This document shows positions 63,391 through 64,000 of a stretch of DNA of 64,000 bases, piece by piece. The translations under genes and the position numbers were made by a program. Where the stretch lies: NCBI RefSeq assembly GCF_007003975.1, contig NZ_VFTC01000004.1, positions 62,001 through 126,000 on the forward strand, written 5' to 3'. The notes under the pieces are model-generated. The model was given only the letters and a program-made list of their open reading frames with translations. It was not told where the DNA came from and ran no database searches. The stretch is from Mesorhizobium sp. WSM4306 (GTDB lineage: Bacteria > Pseudomonadota > Alphaproteobacteria > Rhizobiales > Rhizobiaceae). Position 1 is the first letter of the stretch. Each line of letters begins with the position of its first letter.

Positions 63391-64000
63391 GCTGAAGCCT
63401 TGTCTTCGAGAAGTTCGGAAGACTTTCCCTCGAACTGCGGAACGCCTGTCAAAATACCCCGGAACTGGTCCAGCGGCTCTCCCACGGATAGTCCTTCACT
63501 GCTGATCCTGAATTTCCGGATCGTGTCCTCGTGCGGACCTGCACGCTTCTTGACGACCGATATCGCCCGCCGGAGCCGGCCGCCGCTCTCGAAGAACCGC
63601 AACAGCATGACAGCATCGCAGAGGTAGGTCATGTCGATAGGGACAGCCATGTTGCCAATGAGCCCATGATTGGCAAGCAGCAGGATCGTGACGACACCTT
63701 TCTGGTTCAGGTAGGTCAGGATTTCATGCATCTGAAGTACAAGATGCTGCTCCTCGGACAAGGCGTTGAGGTAACCGGTGAGGCTGTCGATAACTACAAT
63801 GCGTACGTTGGAACCTTCGACACCCTTCTCGATACGTGTTGAAAGTTCACCGGCTGACAATTCGGCCGGATCTATCTGTTCGAGCAGGAGTGACCCATCG
63901 CCGACAAACCGTTTCAGGTCCAGTCCGAGGCCGGCAGCTCGCGTCAGAAATATGCGTTTGGTTTCGTCGAACAGAAGCACCTGAACTCGCTCGCCGCGCA
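63387..64000 (-). CDS. KaiC-like RecA-superfamily ATPase, partial
   Basis: The C-terminal 204 residues of a KaiC-like ATPase; the gene continues beyond the right edge. The frame reads RGERVQVLLFDETKRIFLTR, then RIVVIDSLTGYLNALSEEQH (Walker B), and TYLNQKGVVTILLLANHGLI. It lacks the clock-type C-terminal serine/threonine sites. In alphaproteobacteria KaiC-like proteins with HWE kinases are thought to act in stress signalling, though details are open. Confidence 0.85.
   Translation of the reverse strand, partial: RGERVQVLLFDETKRIFLTRAAGLGLDLKRFVGDGSLLLEQIDPAELSAGELSTRIEKGVEGSNVRIVVIDSLTGYLNALSEEQHLVLQMHEILTYLNQKGVVTILLLANHGLIGNMAVPIDMTYLCDAVMLLRFFESGGRLRRAISVVKKRAGPHEDTIRKFRISSEGLSVGEPLDQFRGILTGVPQFEGKSSELLEDKASA

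Overview
The window looks like accessory DNA from a rhizobial alphaproteobacterium, most likely Mesorhizobium. It is GC rich. It carries several small families typical of that genus: three DUF768 genes, DUF3606-like and DUF6894-like proteins, a DUF1236 protein, and a TolA-like basic coiled protein. No rRNA, tRNA or CRISPR array was seen, and few housekeeping genes are present.

Layout. 0-14.6 kb: envelope and stress genes, comprising a YihY/BrkB membrane protein, a glycine-zipper lipoprotein, a low-affinity iron permease, a YqjD/YqjE-type operon, a DUF899 protein, a cupin, an intact phospholipase-D-type synthase beside a decayed one, an unusual Nramp-like transporter operon with two PRC-barrel proteins, and a YciE/YciF ferritin-like protein. 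14.8-18.3 kb: an IS5 remnant and a katE operon. 18.4-28.2 kb: a respiratory block with a broken YdeP-like molybdopterin oxidoreductase, cytochromes c, cytochrome oxidase subunits II/I/III, CtaG and an SDR. 28.3-35.5 kb: many small rhizobial genes, many of them frameshifted. 35.6-42.5 kb: a glycan island with a methyltransferase, two glycosyltransferases, an amidohydrolase, UDP-galactopyranose mutase and a GH1-like protein. 42.5-47.3 kb: an integrase remnant and a LigD-LigC operon. 47.4-62.2 kb: small orphan genes, a third ATP-dependent ligase, a truncated hemoglobin, a RiPP-precursor-like peptide and a segment bounded by 19-bp inverted repeats. 62.3-64 kb: an HWE-kinase gene and a KaiC-like ATPase cut by the window edge.

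How it fits together. Twenty-one correctly oriented upstream sites match GGAAC, 18 bases (19 at one site), then TT. This is the known promoter consensus of the alphaproteobacterial general-stress sigma factor (EcfG/RpoE2). They stand before the katE operon, the YqjD operon, the YciE gene, the Nramp operon, the oxidase cluster, the SDR operon, one repair ligase, both arms of the divergent glycan island and many small orphan genes. The best single reading is a general-stress-response island: peroxide removal, DNA end joining, envelope and lipid repair, alternative respiration and a glycan pathway under one sigma factor.

Caveat. Many small genes, but also coxA and the YdeP-like gene, carry single-base frameshifts, and several carry compensating pairs. 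This may be real decay of an accessory region or indel errors in the assembly. Broken genes are marked as pseudogenes with that reservation.
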